From Micromonospora coriariae (GTDB lineage Bacteria > Actinomycetota > Actinomycetes > Mycobacteriales > Micromonosporaceae): 64,000 nt of DNA. Shown piece by piece: positions 26,816 to 35,157 of this stretch. Within the stretch, counting starts at the first letter, position 1; each line of letters begins with the position of its first letter. The translations under genes were made by a program, and so were the position numbers. The notes under the pieces were generated by a model that saw only the letters and a list, made by a program, of their open reading frames with translations, was not told where the DNA came from and made no database searches. The stretch is from assembly GCF_900091455.1 (NCBI RefSeq), contig NZ_LT607412.1, positions 1,550,001 through 1,614,000 of the forward strand, read 5' to 3'.

Positions 26816-27303
26816 CCCTGCTCTGACGCCCGGCCGACCCCAAGGCGGCGTGCGGCGTGGCCCATGGCCTGAGCCATACGAGAGGGTAGCGATTCCGGGG
26901 CCGGGATTCGCACCGGGCGCACCCTTCCGTTGTGTAGAGCCGTGAACAGCCAGCCATGTTCGGTGCGCACGGCGACCAGCGTCTGCCGGGACAGGCGTCG
27001 CTTCGGCAGCTTCGCACGCCAGGGCATCAGCACCGAGGCCGTGCCGTGGAGGATCGCCACCCCCGGAGCAATGTGCCGGATCGACTCGAGGTCGCCGACG
27101 AGTGCCGATCCGGCAAGCACCCCCCGGAAGAGCCGGTCGTGAGCGTTCTGCATGTCGAGTCGTCCGATGGCGCGGGTGCCGTCGTAGGAGACGTAATCGG
27201 AGTCCTCGGTGAAGCAGGCGCCGTAGGCGACGGCGTCGTTGTCGGTCCAGGCCTGCATGAGCCGGTCGAACAGATCCCTGAGGTCACGGTCGTCGGCTGT
27301 CAT
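26800..27303 (-). CDS. SgcJ/EcaC family NTF2-like protein
   Basis: A 167-residue soluble protein with a SnoaL/SgcJ-type fold: LFDRLMQAWTDNDAVAYGACFTEDSDYVSYDGTRAIGR, GVAILHGTASVLM and GWLFTALHNGRVRP. Related proteins are annotated as oxidoreductases or ketosteroid-isomerase-like, but no catalytic residues can be assigned. It has GGGGAG upstream of the ATG. It is divergent from marR with the operator between them, so it is probably MarR-regulated. It overlaps the convergent permease gene by 16 nt. Confidence 0.85.
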   Translation of the reverse strand: MTADDRDLRDLFDRLMQAWTDNDAVAYGACFTEDSDYVSYDGTRAIGRLDMQNAHDRLFRGVLAGSALVGDLESIRHIAPGVAILHGTASVLMPWRAKLPKRRLSRQTLVAVRTEHGWLFTALHNGRVRPVRIPAPESLPSRMAQAMGHAARRLGVGRASEQGQRRL

Positions 27304-27319
27304 TGTGCGCTCCCCGTCT

Positions 27320-27352
27320 GATATCGTTTCGATGACCGAAGACTACGATATC
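27320..27352. promoter_or_regulatory. MarR-type operator in a divergent promoter
   Basis: GATATCGT (27320-27327) and ACGATATC (27345-27352) are perfect 8-bp arms around 17 nt. A second dyad, TTCG/CGAA (27328-27331/27337-27340), lies inside. It covers the promoter space between the NTF2-like and MarR genes and is the obvious binding site for the MarR protein. Confidence 0.65.
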
Positions 27353-27364
27353 AGAAGGTTTCGA

Positions 27365-27862
27365 ATGTCGAAAGATGCACTGATCCGTGACGTCGCGATG
27401 CACGTGCGGCTGCTCCAACAGAGCTTCGACGCCTTCGAGGAAGCTGCCGCCGCTCGGCTCGGGCTCAACCGCACGGACCTTCGCGCGCTGGATCTCCTCC
27501 TGGCCAACGGTGGTCCGATGTCGGCGGGGGAACTCACCAGCGCCCTCAAGCTCAGCCCAGCTGCGACCACCACGGTCATCGACCGCCTGGAGCGGGCCGG
27601 CCTGGTCAGCCGTATCCGGGACTCCGAAAACCGACGGCGGGTCCTGGTCAGCGCCACGGACGCCGCACGCACCATCGAACAGGACATCTACCTACCCGTC
27701 GGCGCCGCCGGCGCACAGGCCCTCGGCAGGTACGACGAGGACCAACTCGCGACGATCCTCGACTTCCTCCACACCGCCAGCCAAGTGCAGGAAGAGCAGG
27801 CGAGACGGGTCAGTGAACCACCGGCTCAGAGCCGCCAGGGAAGCGGCTCGGGCGGCAGATAA
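27365..27862 (+). CDS. MarR family transcriptional regulator
   Basis: A 165-residue winged-helix regulator: LNRTDLRALDLLLANGGPMSAGELTSALKLSPAATTTVIDRLERAGLVSRIRDSENRRRVLVSAT. The ATG at 27365 is chosen because AGAAGG lies 6 nt upstream; an in-frame ATG at 27332 falls inside the operator and lacks a ribosome site. It is probably autoregulated and represses the divergent NTF2-like gene. Its 3' end overlaps the convergent AAA-regulator gene by 37 nt. Confidence 0.92.
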   Translation: MSKDALIRDVAMHVRLLQQSFDAFEEAAAARLGLNRTDLRALDLLLANGGPMSAGELTSALKLSPAATTTVIDRLERAGLVSRIRDSENRRRVLVSATDAARTIEQDIYLPVGAAGAQALGRYDEDQLATILDFLHTASQVQEEQARRVSEPPAQSRQGSGSGGR

Positions 27863-30800
27863 CGGCAGGTGCTCCCGGTCGAGACGGACTCGCGCAGGTG
27901 TCCGGCGAGCGCCGGATGACGCTCGTCGAGCTTGCGCAGCGTGTCCCGGATCCGCGCGGTCACCGTCTTGCGGGCCCGCTCGGCCTCGTCACCCAGCCGG
28001 CGGCTCCGACCGGCCAGCCCGGCGGCCGCCCGCAACTCGTCGAGCAGTGCGCCGCGTTCCACGTCCAGCGCGGCCACCTTCCGGTCGTCGCCGCGCGCGG
28101 CGGCCCGGTCGATCTCCTCGTCGAGGCGCTCCAGGTGCCGCCGGTAGCGCGCCTTCGCCTCGTCGTCGAGGACCGGGTCGCCGCCCATCCGTCGGGCGGC
28201 GGCCAACTCCGGACCGGCGGTCGGATCGAGCAGCTCCACTGCCGGGACGTCGCTGCCCGGCCGGCTCAGCAGCAGGTGCAGATCGTGCAGCCCCTTGGCG
28301 TCGGGCAGGTGTACGACAGCTCCGGCGTAGGCGAGCTGCCAGACCAGCCCGTCGCGGCGGAACTCGTACTCCTCGACCGGCGCTGCGGCCGGCGCGACCT
28401 GGCGCAGCCCGACGGCCTGGCCTGCCCCGGCGCGGCCCGGTTCGACGATTTCGCCTGGCGCAGCGCGTTGGCCCTGCGCGGTGGCCTGACCCGACGCGGT
28501 GGCCTGGCCCTGCGCGGTGGCCCGGCTTGGCGCGAGGCTCTGGCTCGGCGCGACGGCTGGGGTGGCGGCGGCGGTGGGTGTCGGGCCGGCGAGCCGGTCG
28601 AGCACCTGGGCCATGCCGAGGGCGGTGGCCTCCCGGGCGGTGGCGGTACGCAGCGCGGCCAGTGTCTCGACATCGCCCGGGTCGCCTCGGCCGGCCAGGG
28701 CGTTCGCCAGTCCGGCGCGGGCGATGAGTGACCAGGGCCGCGAGCCCATCCGGTCGGCGGCGTCGCGGGCCGCCGCGAAGCCGGCGATGGCGTCGTCCCA
28801 GCGCTCCTGCGCGGCGTCGACCACCGCCAGCCAGTGGTCGACGGGCCCGCTGATGTCGCAGCCGAACAGCCCGACCGTCCACTCTCCACGGTGCGGGGCG
28901 AGGGCAGCTCGTGCGTCGTCGCAGTGCTGCGGGTCGCGGGACGCCGCGGCGGCCTGCGCGCGTAGCCGCAGCCAGAGCGGCGACACCGGGCGCGGGTACC
29001 TGATGTCGGCGGCCTCGATGCCGGCGGTCAGCCGGACGGCCGTCTCGTCGTCGCCGCGTTCCGCCGCGGTGATCGCCCGCAGCAGCTCCCGGTAGGGGTA
29101 GTCGGCCGGGGCCAATCCGTCCAGCAGTACGTCGACCTCGTCGAACCGGCCCTGCAGCAGCAGCCGGGACCAGAACAGATGATGGCCCATGAACGCGAAC
29201 TCGGCGTGGCCCGGGTCGGCGATATCGGTGAGGACGGCGAACCGCTCGTCGGCCTCGGCGAAGTCACCCCGGAACGCCGCGATGATTCCACTGTCGACGG
29301 TCGCTGCCATCCTGTGCCGGGCGAGGTCGTCTTGACCGCCGCCGGTGACAAAGGAGCTGAACTCCTCGACGAAGCGGGGGTCGCCCAGTTCCAGCAGCGC
29401 CACCCAGCGCAGCGAGGTGGCCCACAGCTCGGTCTCCCGGTCGCCGGCGCGGCGGGCCACGTCCCGGATCTCCGAGGTGAGCGCTGCCCGGGCCGCTGCG
29501 GTGCCCAACCCCCAGGTGGTGTCGTGGCGGGCCCACAGGCTGAAGGTGAGGGTCTCGTCGTCGCTGCCCCGACGGGCGATCGTCTCGGTGGCGGTGATCA
29601 GGTCGGCGATCAGCGTGCCAACCGGCGCGGTGCCGTCCGGCTCGCCGATCAACCGCCGGTACGCCTCCCGCACCAGCTCCGCCGCCTCCACCGAGCGCCT
29701 GGTCTCCACCTGGCGGGAGCGGTGGACGGTGAGCGCGACGCGGGCCAGCAGCACCGGATCGTCGAGCGTACGGGCCAGCGTCGCGGCCTCGGCGAAAATT
29801 TGACCTGCCTCTTCCCGGCCGGCGTGGTGGTAGAACACCTCACCGAACTCGACGAGGATCCGCACCCGCTGCGCCGGGTCTTCGACGACCTCCAGCGCCC
29901 GGTGAAAGTGCACCCCCGCCTCGTCGGTGGCCAGCCGGGCGTGCGCGTCCCGCCCAGCGGCGACCAGCAGGTCGGTGACCCGGGCCCGGTCGAGCGCGGG
30001 GCCGGCCAGGTAGGCGTGACGGGCCAGGTCGGCCGGGATCAGCAGGCCGCTGAGCTCCGCCGGCGGGTCGACCGCCCGGACGACCGCGGCGTGCCGGGCC
30101 CGCCGGTCGTCATCGCTGAGCCCGTCGTAGAGCGTCTCCCGGACCAGGTCGTGGGCGAAGGCGAACCGGCCGCCACCCCGGCTGACGACCAGCCGGGCGG
30201 TCACCGCCCGGTCGAGCAGCCGATCGACCTGCGCCGCCGGGGCGGCCGCGCTGGCCGCCAGGACCTGACGGTGGAACTCCCGGCCCAGCACGGCGGCGAC
30301 GGTGAGCGCCTCGACCACCGGCGCGGGCAACTGGGCCAGGCGGCGCCGCACCGCCTCCCGTACGCCGGGTGCGATCGTGCCGCCCGCACCGCCGGCGCGC
30401 CACAGCCGGGCGGTCTGCTCGATGAAGAACGGATTGCCACCGGTACGCCGGTGCACCTCGTCGACCAGGCCGGCGTCGGGCTCCCGCCCGGCGGTACGCG
30501 CCATCAGCGCGGCCACCTCGTCCCGGGACAGGCCGGTGAGGGTGACAGTGGTCGCCTTCGTGACCAGCGGCATCAGCAGTGGGCGCAACGGGTGCTCGCC
30601 CGACTCGACCTCCGCGTCGCGGTAGGTGCCGATCAGCAGCAGCCGTTCGAACCAGGTGTGCTGGGCGGCGAACGCCAGCAGCCGCAGCGACGCCGGGTCG
30701 GCCCAGTGCAGGTCGTCGAGGACGACCACGACCGGCCGGTGCTGGGAGACCGCGACCAGGGCGGCGGTCACCGCGTCGTACAGGGCGAACGCCTCGCGGT

Positions 30801-31203
30801 CGGCGATGTCCCCGCCCGTGTCAACGCCGGCCCAGCTGGCGGTGCGACCGGCCTGCTCGCCGCTGGTGTCGGTCTCGCCCAGCAGGGCCGCGAGAGCCGG
30901 CTCCGCGGTCGAACGCGCCACCGACCAGTCGTCGGCGGATCGCTGCAGGCCGCGCAGCACCTGAACCCACGGCCAGTAGCCGGGGGCGCTGTCGGAATCC
31001 CAGCAGGCGGCACCGAGCACCAGTGCTCCGCGCTGCCGAGCCTCCCGCGCCGCGGCCGTGACCAGCGTCGTCTTACCGATGCCCGGCTCGCCGGTGACCA
31101 GGACGAGGCCGCCGTGGCTGGTGGCGGCCCGGTTAAGCTCAGCGCGCAGCAGACCCGCGGGATGATCCCGCCCGATGATGGCGTCGCCGAGCCGCGCGTC
31201 CAT
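27826..31203 (-). CDS. Large AAA ATPase, signal-transduction (LAL/STAND-like) protein
   Basis: A 1125-residue protein. An N-terminal NTPase module has IIGRDHPAGLLRAEL, Walker A TGEPGIGKTT (38-46), Walker B VVVVLDDLHWADP and the winged-helix-like segment after it, as in LuxR-family LAL regulators. A long TPR-like helical region follows (about 400-880). Then comes a low-complexity Ala/Gln/Gly linker and a C-terminal domain with EYEFRRDGLVWQLAYAG, a helical hairpin and ARKTVTARIRDTLRKL. No LuxR helix-turn-helix is present at the C-terminus, so DNA binding would depend on the unfamiliar terminal domain. Upstream there is a TACCGT box 9 nt from the ATG. Confidence 0.8.
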   Translation of the reverse strand: MDARLGDAIIGRDHPAGLLRAELNRAATSHGGLVLVTGEPGIGKTTLVTAAAREARQRGALVLGAACWDSDSAPGYWPWVQVLRGLQRSADDWSVARSTAEPALAALLGETDTSGEQAGRTASWAGVDTGGDIADREAFALYDAVTAALVAVSQHRPVVVVLDDLHWADPASLRLLAFAAQHTWFERLLLIGTYRDAEVESGEHPLRPLLMPLVTKATTVTLTGLSRDEVAALMARTAGREPDAGLVDEVHRRTGGNPFFIEQTARLWRAGGAGGTIAPGVREAVRRRLAQLPAPVVEALTVAAVLGREFHRQVLAASAAAPAAQVDRLLDRAVTARLVVSRGGGRFAFAHDLVRETLYDGLSDDDRRARHAAVVRAVDPPAELSGLLIPADLARHAYLAGPALDRARVTDLLVAAGRDAHARLATDEAGVHFHRALEVVEDPAQRVRILVEFGEVFYHHAGREEAGQIFAEAATLARTLDDPVLLARVALTVHRSRQVETRRSVEAAELVREAYRRLIGEPDGTAPVGTLIADLITATETIARRGSDDETLTFSLWARHDTTWGLGTAAARAALTSEIRDVARRAGDRETELWATSLRWVALLELGDPRFVEEFSSFVTGGGQDDLARHRMAATVDSGIIAAFRGDFAEADERFAVLTDIADPGHAEFAFMGHHLFWSRLLLQGRFDEVDVLLDGLAPADYPYRELLRAITAAERGDDETAVRLTAGIEAADIRYPRPVSPLWLRLRAQAAAASRDPQHCDDARAALAPHRGEWTVGLFGCDISGPVDHWLAVVDAAQERWDDAIAGFAAARDAADRMGSRPWSLIARAGLANALAGRGDPGDVETLAALRTATAREATALGMAQVLDRLAGPTPTAAATPAVAPSQSLAPSRATAQGQATASGQATAQGQRAAPGEIVEPGRAGAGQAVGLRQVAPAAAPVEEYEFRRDGLVWQLAYAGAVVHLPDAKGLHDLHLLLSRPGSDVPAVELLDPTAGPELAAARRMGGDPVLDDEAKARYRRHLERLDEEIDRAAARGDDRKVAALDVERGALLDELRAAAGLAGRSRRLGDEAERARKTVTARIRDTLRKLDERHPALAGHLRESVSTGSTCRYLPPEPLPWRL
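28446..28565 (-). repeat. Short tandem-like repeats encoding an Ala/Gln/Gly linker
   Basis: Within the AAA regulator gene an 18-nt unit around GGCCCTGCGCGGTGGCC recurs at least three times with drift. It encodes hexapeptides such as ATAQGQ and ATASGQ. The segment is a probable flexible linker and a slippage-prone site. Confidence 0.6.
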
Positions 31204-31367
31204 GGTTTCCAGACGGTACTGGACCCGTCCGACACCCGGGGATCCTCAGCGCGGTTCTCCGCCCGCAGCTCAAGACGCATGACGTCGTGGGGAGTGTTCG
31301 CAGGCCCTTTGGAGCTGATGTCGTCAACGACTCATGCTGAGCGTGCTCCTCATCACTCCTTAACCTT

Positions 31368-31384
31368 CCCTATCTGAGTTAGGG
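31368..31384 (+). promoter_or_regulatory. Inverted repeat before the HTH/DUF4180 operon
   Basis: CCCTA-N7-TAGGG lies in an AT-rich patch. TAGGGT (31380-31385) ends 8 nt before the ATG and could be a -10 box of a nearly leaderless transcript, with the dyad as operator. Confidence 0.35.
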
Positions 31385-31393
31385 TAGGGAGCG

Positions 31394-31849
31394 ATGAAGG
31401 AAGACATGTACTCCGTTGAGCAGGTTGCCGAGCGGCTCGGGCTGCACGTGCGTACCGTGCGCGGCTACATCCGCTCCGGCCGGCTGAAGGCGGTGCGGAT
31501 CGGCAAGCAGTACCGGATCGCCGCCAGTGACCTCGACGCGCTCACCGGGCGGACCCGAGCCACCACCGGCACCGCCACCGGGCCGGCGGAGGTGTCGAGC
31601 ATCGTGCAGATCGACGGCGTCGACCGGGCCGCCGCCGACCGGCTCGGCACGCTCGTGCTCGCCAGCGCCAACACCGGCCACGACCCCGCCAACCCTCTGC
31701 GGGTGCAGACCGTGCACGACGAGGAGCGGCGCCGCATGAAGATCATCATCCTGGGCGACCCTGCCGCCACCGCCGAGTTGCTGCACCTGCTCGACGCCGT
31801 ACTCAACGCCGACAACGGCCTGTTCGACCGGGAGGTCAACGATGCCTGA
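31394..31849 (+). CDS. Helix-turn-helix (excisionase/MerR-like) protein
   Basis: A 151-residue protein. Residues 5-52 are a winged helix of the excisionase/MerR class (YSVEQVAERLGLHVRTVRGYIRSGRLKAVRIGKQYRI). Residues 65-150 are an unrecognised alpha/beta domain with VSSIVQIDGVDRAAADRL and MKIIILGDPAATAELLHLLDAVL. It overlaps the DUF4180 gene by 8 nt and is therefore probably its partner, most likely acting as an autoregulatory DNA-binding subunit. Confidence 0.85.
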   Translation: MKEDMYSVEQVAERLGLHVRTVRGYIRSGRLKAVRIGKQYRIAASDLDALTGRTRATTGTATGPAEVSSIVQIDGVDRAAADRLGTLVLASANTGHDPANPLRVQTVHDEERRRMKIIILGDPAATAELLHLLDAVLNADNGLFDREVNDA

Positions 31850-32210
31850 CGAGGTCCAGGAACGCGCCGGGGTCCAGGTGCTGGTCTGCGACCCGGCCGG
31901 CCCGCCGGTCGCCACCGAGCAGGACGCGCTGGACCTCATCGGCGCGGCCTTCCTCGGCGCCCAGGTGGTGGCCGTGCCAGCCAACCGGCTCGACGAGCGC
32001 TTCTTCTCGCTGGGCACCCGCTTCGCGGGCGACGTGATGCAGAAGTTCGTCAACTACCGGATGCGACTGGCGGTGGTCGGCGACATCTCGGCCCACCTGG
32101 CGGAGAGCTCGGCGCTGCGCGCCCTGGTGCACGAGTCGAACCGGGCCGAGCACATCTGGTTCGTCCCCGACCTCGACGCGCTCGACGCCCGCCTCCGCGC
32201 TATGTCGTAG
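31842..32210 (+). CDS. DUF4180 domain protein
   Basis: A 122-residue single-domain protein. ATEQDALDLIGAAF, RFFSLGTRFAGDVMQKFVNYRMRLAVVGDIS, and a C-terminal HIWFVPDLDALDARL define the DUF4180 family of unknown function. It is translated from within the end of the HTH gene. Its 3' end overlaps the convergent gene by 11 nt. Confidence 0.88.
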   Translation: MPDEVQERAGVQVLVCDPAGPPVATEQDALDLIGAAFLGAQVVAVPANRLDERFFSLGTRFAGDVMQKFVNYRMRLAVVGDISAHLAESSALRALVHESNRAEHIWFVPDLDALDARLRAMS

Positions 32211-32850
32211 CCGCCCCAGCCCCGTTGCGGACAGTCATCTCCACCTCGTCCGGCTCAACGCCTCGGGCCTGCGCCTGCTCGGCCGCCCAACGGAGGTACG
32301 CGAGCCACTCCTCGGACAACCAGTCGGCTTGACGGCCGACGCCGGCCTCGACGGGGAGACCGCTGGCCACGACGCGGTCGAGGATCAGCGGCTGCAGACC
32401 GCCGGCCCCGCGCCGGTAGCCGGCGAAGTAGAGAACCTTCGTGAACAGTCCCGGCCCCAACCACGGCAGGCGAGCGTGGTTGGGGTCGCGGAAGCGGCGG
32501 TACGCCGTACGCAGCGCGTCCTCGTCGGGTGCTGACGCGGACACCTCCTCTAGCGCGTACGCCAGACGTTTGCCCTCCGGGTCGGCGCCGAGCGACCTGG
32601 CGGCGCGCCACGGGCCGTAGCCGATGGATCCGTAGCCCCAGATCAGCACGGCGGTCAGCAACTGGCGGGGGCTCGCGGAGCCGGTCCGGTACGCATCGGC
32701 CACCGCGAAGACGTCGCGCCGCCAGATTTCGCCGCTCGACGGGAAGTTGTCCGGCCACGCGTCCGGCGGCAGCGCCACCCGCCACCGGTCCGGATCGACA
32801 GTGATCGGGGCCGGCTCCCCCGGCAAGGTCAACTCGTCGGTCATCGTCAT
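32200..32850 (-). CDS. Hypothetical protein, possible OGG-like fold
   Basis: A 216-residue cytoplasmic protein. The pattern LLTAVLIWGYGSIGYGPWRAARSLG followed by RFRDPNHARLPWLGPGLFTKVLYFAGY resembles actinobacterial proteins described as having an 8-oxoguanine-glycosylase (OGG) fold; the WLGPGLFTK segment would match the helix-hairpin-helix, and no catalytic lysine is obvious. That assignment is from memory and uncertain. The ATG at 32850 is fixed by GGGAGG upstream. Confidence 0.6.
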   Translation of the reverse strand: MTMTDELTLPGEPAPITVDPDRWRVALPPDAWPDNFPSSGEIWRRDVFAVADAYRTGSASPRQLLTAVLIWGYGSIGYGPWRAARSLGADPEGKRLAYALEEVSASAPDEDALRTAYRRFRDPNHARLPWLGPGLFTKVLYFAGYRRGAGGLQPLILDRVVASGLPVEAGVGRQADWLSEEWLAYLRWAAEQAQARGVEPDEVEMTVRNGAGAATT

Positions 32851-33090
32851 GACTGCCTCCCTCGAATCGCGGAGCAGCCGCCCAAAGCAGGCATGGGATC
32901 TCCGTCGCCCGAACGCTATGGCCGGGCACTCCCGCACGCTGACCGCTGACGCCATATCGGGGTATCGAGGGGCATGAACCACCCGGTCTGGTGTCGAGCT
33001 GCCCTGCGCGTCACCATGGCTCGGACCGGGCTCAGGACCAGGGCCTGTCCGGCGGATCATGCCGAACAGGCCCGTGGTCCCGAGGAGGGA

Positions 33091-33639
33091 TCAGGGTTTG
33101 AGCGTGAAGGTGAAGTCGCCGGAGAGCTTGCCGCTCAGCCGGACTGCCGAAACGAGTTTCTCCTCCGTGATCAGTCTCTCGACCTCTGCCCTCGAAAGAC
33201 CGCAACCTTCAGCGATCAGTCGCACCGGCCGGACAGGGATCCGCGCCGCAAATCGGACCGAGACGTCGATCGCCTCGCGGTGCAGGTGATCCGATCCGCC
33301 AGTGTCGAGACGCCAGGCGTTGTCCCAGTCGAGGGCGATGCGACCACGGCGCTGCACGACCGGATCCTGGAGCAGCTCAGCTGTCAGGCCAGGGTCGTTG
33401 TCATGCAGCCGGTCCAGCAGCTCAGGTCGTATGGAACGCACAGTCTTCCGTTCCAGGACCGGGAGCTTTGCCGTGTCCCCGCAAACGACACAGAGCGCGA
33501 GGAGCCAGGCGTCGATGAGCTTGTGGTTTGCGTTGACGCGAAAGTTGCCGCTTGCCTGGAAGCGGTCGGACGCGCACACGTGGCAACGGCGACGAACGAG
33601 AGGCAGGCAGGTGGGTACAACAATCCAGTTGTAGAGCAC
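33091..33639 (-). CDS. DUF1062 family protein
   Basis: A 182-residue protein with the DUF1062 zinc-ribbon-like start: VVPTCLPLVRRRCHVC, SGNFRVNANHKLIDAWLLALCVVCGD, and ERKTVRSI. Two CxxC pairs can hold one zinc ion. The C-terminal part contains a small helix-turn-helix-like segment (GLSRAEVERLITEEKLV) and an RNA- or DNA-binding-like strand region. Function is unknown. The start is a GTG at 33639 without a good ribosome site. Confidence 0.8.
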   Translation of the reverse strand: MLYNWIVVPTCLPLVRRRCHVCASDRFQASGNFRVNANHKLIDAWLLALCVVCGDTAKLPVLERKTVRSIRPELLDRLHDNDPGLTAELLQDPVVQRRGRIALDWDNAWRLDTGGSDHLHREAIDVSVRFAARIPVRPVRLIAEGCGLSRAEVERLITEEKLVSAVRLSGKLSGDFTFTLKP

Positions 33640-33966
33640 AGAAGTACACCGGTTTCAGTGAGAAGTCCGCAGCAAAAAGGAGCGCGGCGCACATGCGCGA
33701 CGCGCGACAAATCAGCGCTTGGGAGGTCTCACAGGGTGTACAACGGCACGTCCTCGACTAGACGACCTGGTTCGGCAGCACGGTAACGACGCACGGCGGC
33801 GCTGCGCCACTGGGTTTCGAGCGCCTCACCACCAGCCTTCGTCCGGAGGATCCTGGACGAAGCCAGAGCCTGTTGGTCGTCCGCTCGAGGCAACGACCCC
33901 GGCCCGAACCAGTCACACGTCCGCCGGACCAGGCCTAGCCGCCGAGCGACCGGGTACGCGCGATGC
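33640..33966. other. Gap without a convincing gene
   Basis: Open frames on both strands here have poor composition and no recognisable similarity. I see no repeat, transposon end or RNA gene. It contains the upstream region of the DUF1062 gene. Confidence 0.4.
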
Positions 33967-34188
33967 ATGGGTAGCCACAAGCAGAACAAACACGACAGCG
34001 GCGGCGAGTCGGCGCGAGGCCGGCGGCATCCGGGCAGCGGCGCTCCGGGCCGGCAAGGTTCGCCCATGGAGCACTCGCCCGACCAACGGCACCGCCGTAC
34101 CGCGACCGGCCCGGCCGGCACCGAGGGCGACCTGGGCCGGGCCAAGGTCTCGGGCGACGAGCGGATCCAGCGCCAGGGCGGCTCCTGA
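33967..34188 (+). CDS. Small hydrophilic protein, hypothetical
   Basis: A possible 73-residue protein starting MGSHKQNKHDSGG, rich in Gly, Ser, His, Arg, Asp and Gln with no hydrophobic segment, so intrinsically disordered if real. Composition differs from the surrounding shadow frames, which are dominated by Arg/Ala/Pro, and this is the main support. No Shine-Dalgarno sequence is seen. It ends 20 nt before the terminator of the convergent repeat-protein gene. Confidence 0.4.
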   Translation: MGSHKQNKHDSGGESARGRRHPGSGAPGRQGSPMEHSPDQRHRRTATGPAGTEGDLGRAKVSGDERIQRQGGS

Positions 34189-34208
34189 GCTGGCCAGGTA
34201 ACGGTGCA

Positions 34209-34234
34209 GCCGCCCCGCGTGTTCGCGGGGCGGC
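34209..34234. terminator. Strong hairpin between convergent genes
   Basis: GCCGCCCCGCG pairs perfectly over 11 bp with CGCGGGGCGGC around a TGTT loop. It lies 17 nt after the stop of the secreted repeat protein (minus strand) and probably terminates it. Confidence 0.7.
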
Positions 34235-34251
34235 CACACCGGTGAGTGTTG

Positions 34252-35157
34252 TTACGCCGTCGCGCAGATGGCGTACGCCGTGTCTGACCAGTTGCCGGCG
34301 AACGCGTCCTCCTCGTACGCACCCGAGGCGGCCGACGTCGGGGCGGTCGCGGGACCACCGTTGGGACGGAAGTCGTCCACGATGCCCTCACCGGTGACGC
34401 CGTTCAGCTCGTAGCCAGCGCCGGTCAGCACCTTCCCGACCGGGCAGGTCGCGACGACACTGCGGAAGTCCAGGGAGTTGCTGGCACCCACCGAGGACGC
34501 CCGCACCAGGCCGGGCAGCGGGTTGGCGCAGATGGCGTACGCGGTCGCAGACCAGTTCAGGGCGGTGGCGTCCGACTCGTAGGCGCCAACGTTCACCGAG
34601 GTGGGTGCCGCCGCGACCCCACCGTTGGGGCGGAAGTCGTCGATGACACCCTCACCGGTCACACCGTTCAGCTCATAACCCGTACCTGTCAGCACCTTGC
34701 CGACCGGGCAGGTCGCCGTGGCGCTGTGGAAGTCGGCGGAGTTGCTGACGCTGGTCGCGGAGACCCGCACCAGGCCGGGCAGCGGGTTGGCGCAGATCGC
34801 GTACGCCGTCACCGACCAGTTGCCGGCGAACGCCTCCGTCTCGTAGGCGCCCACGGTGACCGCCGTCGGCGCGGTGGCCGGGCCGCCGTTGGGTCGCAGG
34901 TCGTCCACGATGCCCTCGCCGGTGACGCCGTTCAGCTCGTAGCCCGTGCCGGTCAGGACCTTTCCGACCGGGCAGGTCGCCGTGGCGCTGTGGAAGTCGG
35001 TCGAGTTGCTGACGCTGGTCGCGGAAATCCGGACGAGGCCGGGGACCGCGGCGGAAGCCGGGCTCGCCGGGGCGACCACCGCACCAGCCACGACAAGACC
35101 GAGCACGAGTACGGAGGCTCGGGCACCGAACCGCCGGGATTCATTCTGAGCACGCAT
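34252..35157 (-). CDS. Secreted protein of three tandem 88-residue repeats
   Basis: A 301-residue exported protein. A signal peptide (residues 1 to about 36, ending PASPASA) precedes three nearly identical repeats of 88 residues (about 40-127, 128-215, 216-301). Each repeat contains ATCPVGKVLTGxGYELNGVTGEG, (D/N)xRPNGGxA and GAYExxAxxxNWSxTAYAICA. Two conserved cysteines per repeat (in TCPVGK and AICA) suggest one disulfide per repeat. GGGAG before the ATG at 35157 fixes the start. Similar repeats occur in other actinobacterial secreted proteins of unknown role; an extracellular binding or matrix function is a guess. Confidence 0.85.
   Translation of the reverse strand: MRAQNESRRFGARASVLVLGLVVAGAVVAPASPASAAVPGLVRISATSVSNSTDFHSATATCPVGKVLTGTGYELNGVTGEGIVDDLRPNGGPATAPTAVTVGAYETEAFAGNWSVTAYAICANPLPGLVRVSATSVSNSADFHSATATCPVGKVLTGTGYELNGVTGEGVIDDFRPNGGVAAAPTSVNVGAYESDATALNWSATAYAICANPLPGLVRASSVGASNSLDFRSVVATCPVGKVLTGAGYELNGVTGEGIVDDFRPNGGPATAPTSAASGAYEEDAFAGNWSDTAYAICATA
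34255..35040 (-). repeat. Three tandem 264-bp coding repeats
   Basis: The DNA coding for the repeat protein consists of three head-to-tail 264-bp units (35040-34777, 34776-34513, 34512-34255) with long identical blocks, such as the segment encoding CPVGKVLTG. Recent duplication or gene conversion is implied, and copy number may vary between strains. Confidence 0.85.

Noticed and set aside
29179..31377. A 732-codon plus-strand frame opposite the AAA regulator
   Set aside because: Shadow of a real gene; no domain, and Gly/Arg/Gln/Val-rich composition typical of antisense frames in GC-rich DNA.
33729..34391. A 220-codon minus-strand frame
   Set aside because: Arg/Pro/Thr-rich translation, no ribosome site, and it overlaps the end of the well-supported repeat protein gene.
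34255..35040. Regular 264-bp repeats considered as a CRISPR-like or other noncoding array
   Set aside because: The units are contiguous, in frame and encode 88-residue domains behind a signal peptide; there are no spacers.
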